DNA from: Mesorhizobium sp. AR10
GTDB taxonomy: Bacteria > Pseudomonadota > Alphaproteobacteria > Rhizobiales > Rhizobiaceae
Length of the DNA stretch: 64,000 nucleotides
Assembly (NCBI RefSeq): GCF_024746795.1
Contig: NZ_CP080524.1
Span: 5,000,001 to 5,064,000, forward strand
Direction: 5' to 3'
A program made the translations under genes and the position numbers. The notes under the pieces are model-generated. The model was not told the DNA's origin. It searched no databases and saw nothing but the letters and a program-made list of their open reading frames with translations. Shown here in pieces: positions 61,658 through 64,000 of this stretch (position 1 is the first letter of the stretch; the number at the start of each line of letters is the position of its first letter).

Positions 61658-61734
61658 GTTCGTACAATATGTACGAACATTGCGCAAGCAAAATCGTACA
61701 CCTTGGACGATAAAATTCAGGCAAAATGTACGAA
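61658..61734. promoter_or_regulatory. Operator region of the S24 repressor
   Basis: A perfect 21-bp palindrome, GTTCGTAC-aatat-GTACGAAC, lies at 61658-61678. A second, imperfect one (ATCGTAC...GGACGAT) is at 61693-61711, and a half site TGTACGAA at 61727-61734 touches the repressor start codon. Three sites between divergent genes is the layout of a phage-type genetic switch with autorepression. Confidence 0.75.
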
Positions 61735-62393
61735 TGCAGGAACCGAAGCACAGATTGCAGCAGGCGCGGGCCGAGGCGGGCTATGCCTCGCCGAGCGATG
61801 CCGCGCGGGTATTGCGCGACATCAACAAGAACACGCTGATCAGCCACGAGAACGGCAACCGGCCGCTGTCGCGCAAGGCGGCGGAGAAATACGGCCGGCT
61901 GTTCGGCGTCGATCCCGGCTGGCTGCTGTTCAACGGCGACCATGCCGGCGGCCACGGCCATTTCGGCTTCGACCAGGCCGGCGCGCCGATCGTCATGCCG
62001 ATGCCCGCCACCGTCGACGTGCCTGTTATCTCATGGATCAGCGCCGGCGAGCTCGGCAGCCAGGACACGGTGGTCAATCTCAGCGACTATCCGACCATCC
62101 CCACCACCGACCTCGAGCAAGGCGAATGGATCGCGCTGCGCGTCGACGGCCCGTCGATGAACAAGATCTCGCCGCCGGATTCGATCATCTTCGTCAACCT
62201 CAGGGACAAGCGGCTGGTGACCAATGGCTGCTATGTCATCTCGGACGAAAGCGGCCAGGCCACCTACAAGCGCTACCGCCCCAACGAGAACCCGCCGTTC
62301 CAGCCGGCCTCCTACATGAAGATCCCGCCCCCGGAACTCGAAGGCGCCATCACGATCATCGGGCGGGTGAAGCGCTCGATGATCGATATGTAG
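61734..62393 (+). CDS. S24-family phage-type repressor (LexA/CI-like)
   Basis: 219 residues from the ATG at 61734. Residues 1-60 form a helix-turn-helix DNA-binding domain (LQQARAEAGYASPSDAARVLRDINKNTLISHENGNRPLSRKAAEKYGRLFGV). The C-terminal S24 peptidase has a possible Ala-Gly cleavage site in SWISAGELGS, the catalytic Ser in RVDGPSMNKISPPDS and the Lys in GQATYKRYRP. DNA damage would thus trigger self-cleavage and release the neighbouring genes. No strong ribosome site precedes the start, and an operator half site covers it, so expression should be low and autoregulated. Confidence 0.88.
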   Translation: MQEPKHRLQQARAEAGYASPSDAARVLRDINKNTLISHENGNRPLSRKAAEKYGRLFGVDPGWLLFNGDHAGGHGHFGFDQAGAPIVMPMPATVDVPVISWISAGELGSQDTVVNLSDYPTIPTTDLEQGEWIALRVDGPSMNKISPPDSIIFVNLRDKRLVTNGCYVISDESGQATYKRYRPNENPPFQPASYMKIPPPELEGAITIIGRVKRSMIDM

Positions 62394-62410
62394 ATCGCGG
62401 TGACGGCGTG

Positions 62411-62562
62411 ATCTCCCCCCTCGAGGGGGAGATGTCGCCGGAGGCGACAGAGGGGGTCGCCGCGCGTGAAGCGCCGACCTCCATCTGCAGGAGTAAGTCG
62501 AGCCCAGTCGGGCCAACCCCCTCTGGCCGCTTCGCGGCCATCTCCCCCTCAAGGGGGGAGAT
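62411..62562. repeat. Bipartite palindromic intergenic repeat, copy B
   Basis: Same organisation as the element at 2258-2406: palindromic ends at 62411-62433 and 62540-62562, with gtcgcc/ggcgac arms inside. It fills the whole gap between the repressor gene and the convergent binding-protein gene, and its last base pair touches the stop codon of the latter. Confidence 0.88.
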
Positions 62563-63563
62563 TAGGCGCCCAGATACGCGTTGCTGAAATACGACGCAAA
62601 ATCCGGACGTTCCTTCAGCGCCTTCCCGTCTCCATCAAGCAGGATGCCGGCGTTGAAGAGATAGGTGCCCATCGCTTCGACCTTCGATTTGTCGATGGTG
62701 CCGATGACGCCGGTTTGGCTGCGCAAAAAGTGACCGTCGACCAGCATTTTCAGCGAAGCGTGGATCAGCGCCGGGTCGGTCAAGGCGTCCTTGTTGGAAG
62801 CGATCAGCAGATCGCCTGCTTCTTGCGCGTGATCGACGGCGAACTGATAGCCGCGCCGCGTCGCTTCGACGAATGCAGTGGCCGCCTTCGGGTTTGCCTG
62901 GAGAAAACCATCGCTGGAGGCGATGAAGGTGGTGTGCTCGTCGGGCACGCCGTAGTCGGCGTAGCGGAAGGTGCGCTGCTTCGCCCCTTCCAGCTCGGCC
63001 TTGGCGCCTTCCCAGGTCGAGACCTCCAGCGTGAAATCGACCGAGCCGTTGGCCAGCGCCTCATAGGCGGAGGTGCCGAGCGTCACCGTCTCGAAATTGC
63101 CCTTGCCGCCGTCATGGCGGATCATGGTCGAGATCAGCGTGTTTTCCCAGGCGCTGCCGAAGCCGCCATAGGTCAGGCCGTCGAGATTCTTGGGGCTCTT
63201 GATGTCGGTGCGCGCGGCGTTGAACACCAGCCGGCCGGTCTCGGCCTGGACCACTGCATAGACCGCCTTGAGATCGGCGCCGGCGGCGCGCTGGGTGAAG
63301 AAGCCGGCGCCGGCGATGCCGAAATCGGCGATGCGGTTGGCGACCAGCGTGCCGGCGCCGGTGTCGCCATAGGGCAGGATTTCGGCCTGCAGCCCGGCTT
63401 CGGCATAAAAGCCCTTGTCGCGGGCAACGAAGAGGCCGATGTGATTGGTGTTGACGGTCCAGTCGAGCGCGACGGTGACCTTTTGCGGCGCCGCGTAAGC
63501 GCGTGTGGGCAGCCCGGCAGCCAGCGTCAGCAGCAGGGCCTGGCGGCGTGTGAATTCAGTCAT
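62562..63563 (-). CDS. ThiY-like ABC transporter substrate-binding protein (NMT1 family)
   Basis: 333 residues from the ATG at 63563, which has AAGGAG six bases upstream; two further ATG codons lie between. The signal peptide is FTRRQALLLTLAAGLPTRAYA, with a twin-arginine-like start. The NMT1/THI5 domain opens KVTVALDWTVNTNHIGLFVARDKGFYAEAGL and continues IADFGIAGAGFFTQRAAGADLKAV. It is the type that binds pyrimidine precursors of thiamine, though related proteins bind nitrate or taurine. The frame is continuous with the upstream ATPase gene; no stop codon separates them. Confidence 0.87.
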   Translation of the reverse strand: MTEFTRRQALLLTLAAGLPTRAYAAPQKVTVALDWTVNTNHIGLFVARDKGFYAEAGLQAEILPYGDTGAGTLVANRIADFGIAGAGFFTQRAAGADLKAVYAVVQAETGRLVFNAARTDIKSPKNLDGLTYGGFGSAWENTLISTMIRHDGGKGNFETVTLGTSAYEALANGSVDFTLEVSTWEGAKAELEGAKQRTFRYADYGVPDEHTTFIASSDGFLQANPKAATAFVEATRRGYQFAVDHAQEAGDLLIASNKDALTDPALIHASLKMLVDGHFLRSQTGVIGTIDKSKVEAMGTYLFNAGILLDGDGKALKERPDFASYFSNAYLGA

Positions 63564-64000
63564 CATCATCTCCTTGGAATGGCGAGGCGGGTTGAGCAGC
63601 GTGTCGAGGATCTCGGCTTCGAGCGCCGCGGCGTCGCGCTCAGCGTCCGCGCCGGAGCCGCGCGGCGGCACCTTGATCTCACTGACGATGCGGGCTGGGC
63701 GCGCCGACAGCACATAGATGCGGTCGGACAGGAAGACGGCTTCGCGCACGTCATGGGTGATCAGCAGCGCCGTCCAGCGGTGGCGCTGCCACATGCCTTG
63801 CAGCCAGCGCTGCATGGCCGCACGGGTCAGCGCGTCGAGCGCGCCGAACGGCTCGTCGAGCAAAAGCATCTCGCGCTGCTGCACCACCGTGCGCAAAAGC
63901 GCGGCGCGCTGGCGCATGCCGCCGGAAAGTTCCGAGGGATAATGCCGCTCGAAGCCTTCAAGCCCGAACTCGGCAAACAGGGGTGCTGTGCGGGCGCGGG
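63564..64000 (-). CDS. NitT/TauT-type ABC transporter ATP-binding protein (5' partial, no stop before next gene)
   Basis: Only the C-terminal part is in the window; the 5' end lies beyond 64000. Visible are the signature ELSGGMRQRAALLRTVV, Walker B MLLLDEPFGALDALTRAAMQ and the switch His in ALLITHDVREAVFLSDRIYVL. The C-terminal EAEILDTLLNPPRHSKEMM then runs without a stop into the binding-protein frame, which has its own ribosome site. It energises import of the pyrimidine-like substrate of the neighbouring binding protein. The missing stop is either a real fusion or a sequence error. Confidence 0.85.

Noticed and set aside
62394..64000. TPP riboswitch for the ThiY-like transporter
   Set aside because: The operon runs in from beyond the window end, so its leader is not visible; no thi-box sequence was seen here.

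Overview
The window is high-GC DNA from an alphaproteobacterium of the Rhizobiales, most likely Mesorhizobium or a close relative. This is an inference from gene content (ribose/xylose-type ABC operons, BcsN, a GcrA-like protein, HWE and HisKA_2 kinases), from EcfG-type promoters (GGAAC, 16-17 nt, CGTT), and from the intergenic palindromic repeats typical of that group. No rRNA, tRNA, CRISPR array, transposase or replication origin was seen.

Layout. 1-8.1 kb: the 3' part of a molybdenum hydroxylase large subunit, a secreted protein, a GNAT acetyltransferase, a SARP-type regulator divergent from a DUF4242 protein, and a large-subunit catalase (katE). 8.1-14.7 kb, minus strand: one sugar operon (TIM-barrel isomerase, binding protein, two-domain ATPase, permease, RpiR regulator, PfkB kinase) joined by ATGA overlaps. 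14.9-22.0 kb, plus strand: a seven-gene membrane-lipid operon resembling E. coli ynbABCD, extended by a flavoprotein, a small membrane protein and a lysophospholipid acyltransferase. 22.1-29.1 kb, minus strand: a ribitol-type catabolic cluster (D-ribulokinase, ribitol dehydrogenase, xylose-type ABC importer, AraC regulator).

29.1-43.3 kb is a stress islet. It holds short genes of 24-186 codons (exported proteins, membrane micropeptides, DUF3606-like proteins, a truncated hemoglobin), two orphan-type histidine kinases and a response regulator. Many of the short genes have an EcfG-type promoter at a sensible distance, so the islet looks like part of the general stress regulon. Three leaders carry hairpins that bury the Shine-Dalgarno sequence, and one transcript without an ORF looks like a small RNA with C-rich loops.

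43.6-49.2 kb: two tandem OafA-type acyltransferases with duplicated leaders, a transglutaminase, and the 3' remnant of a third acyltransferase copy. 49.3-58.4 kb: a cellulose synthesis cluster (bcsN, bcsA, bcsB, a GH8 endoglucanase and a TPR protein), the last four overlapping by 3-4 nt. 58.5-62.4 kb: a phage-like control module (DUF6456, DUF1376, GcrA-like protein, S24 repressor with operators) colonised by a 47-nt repeat, one pair of which lies inside a translationally coupled ORF. 62.5-64 kb: a ThiY-like binding protein in frame with the 3' end of its ABC ATPase, cut by the window end.
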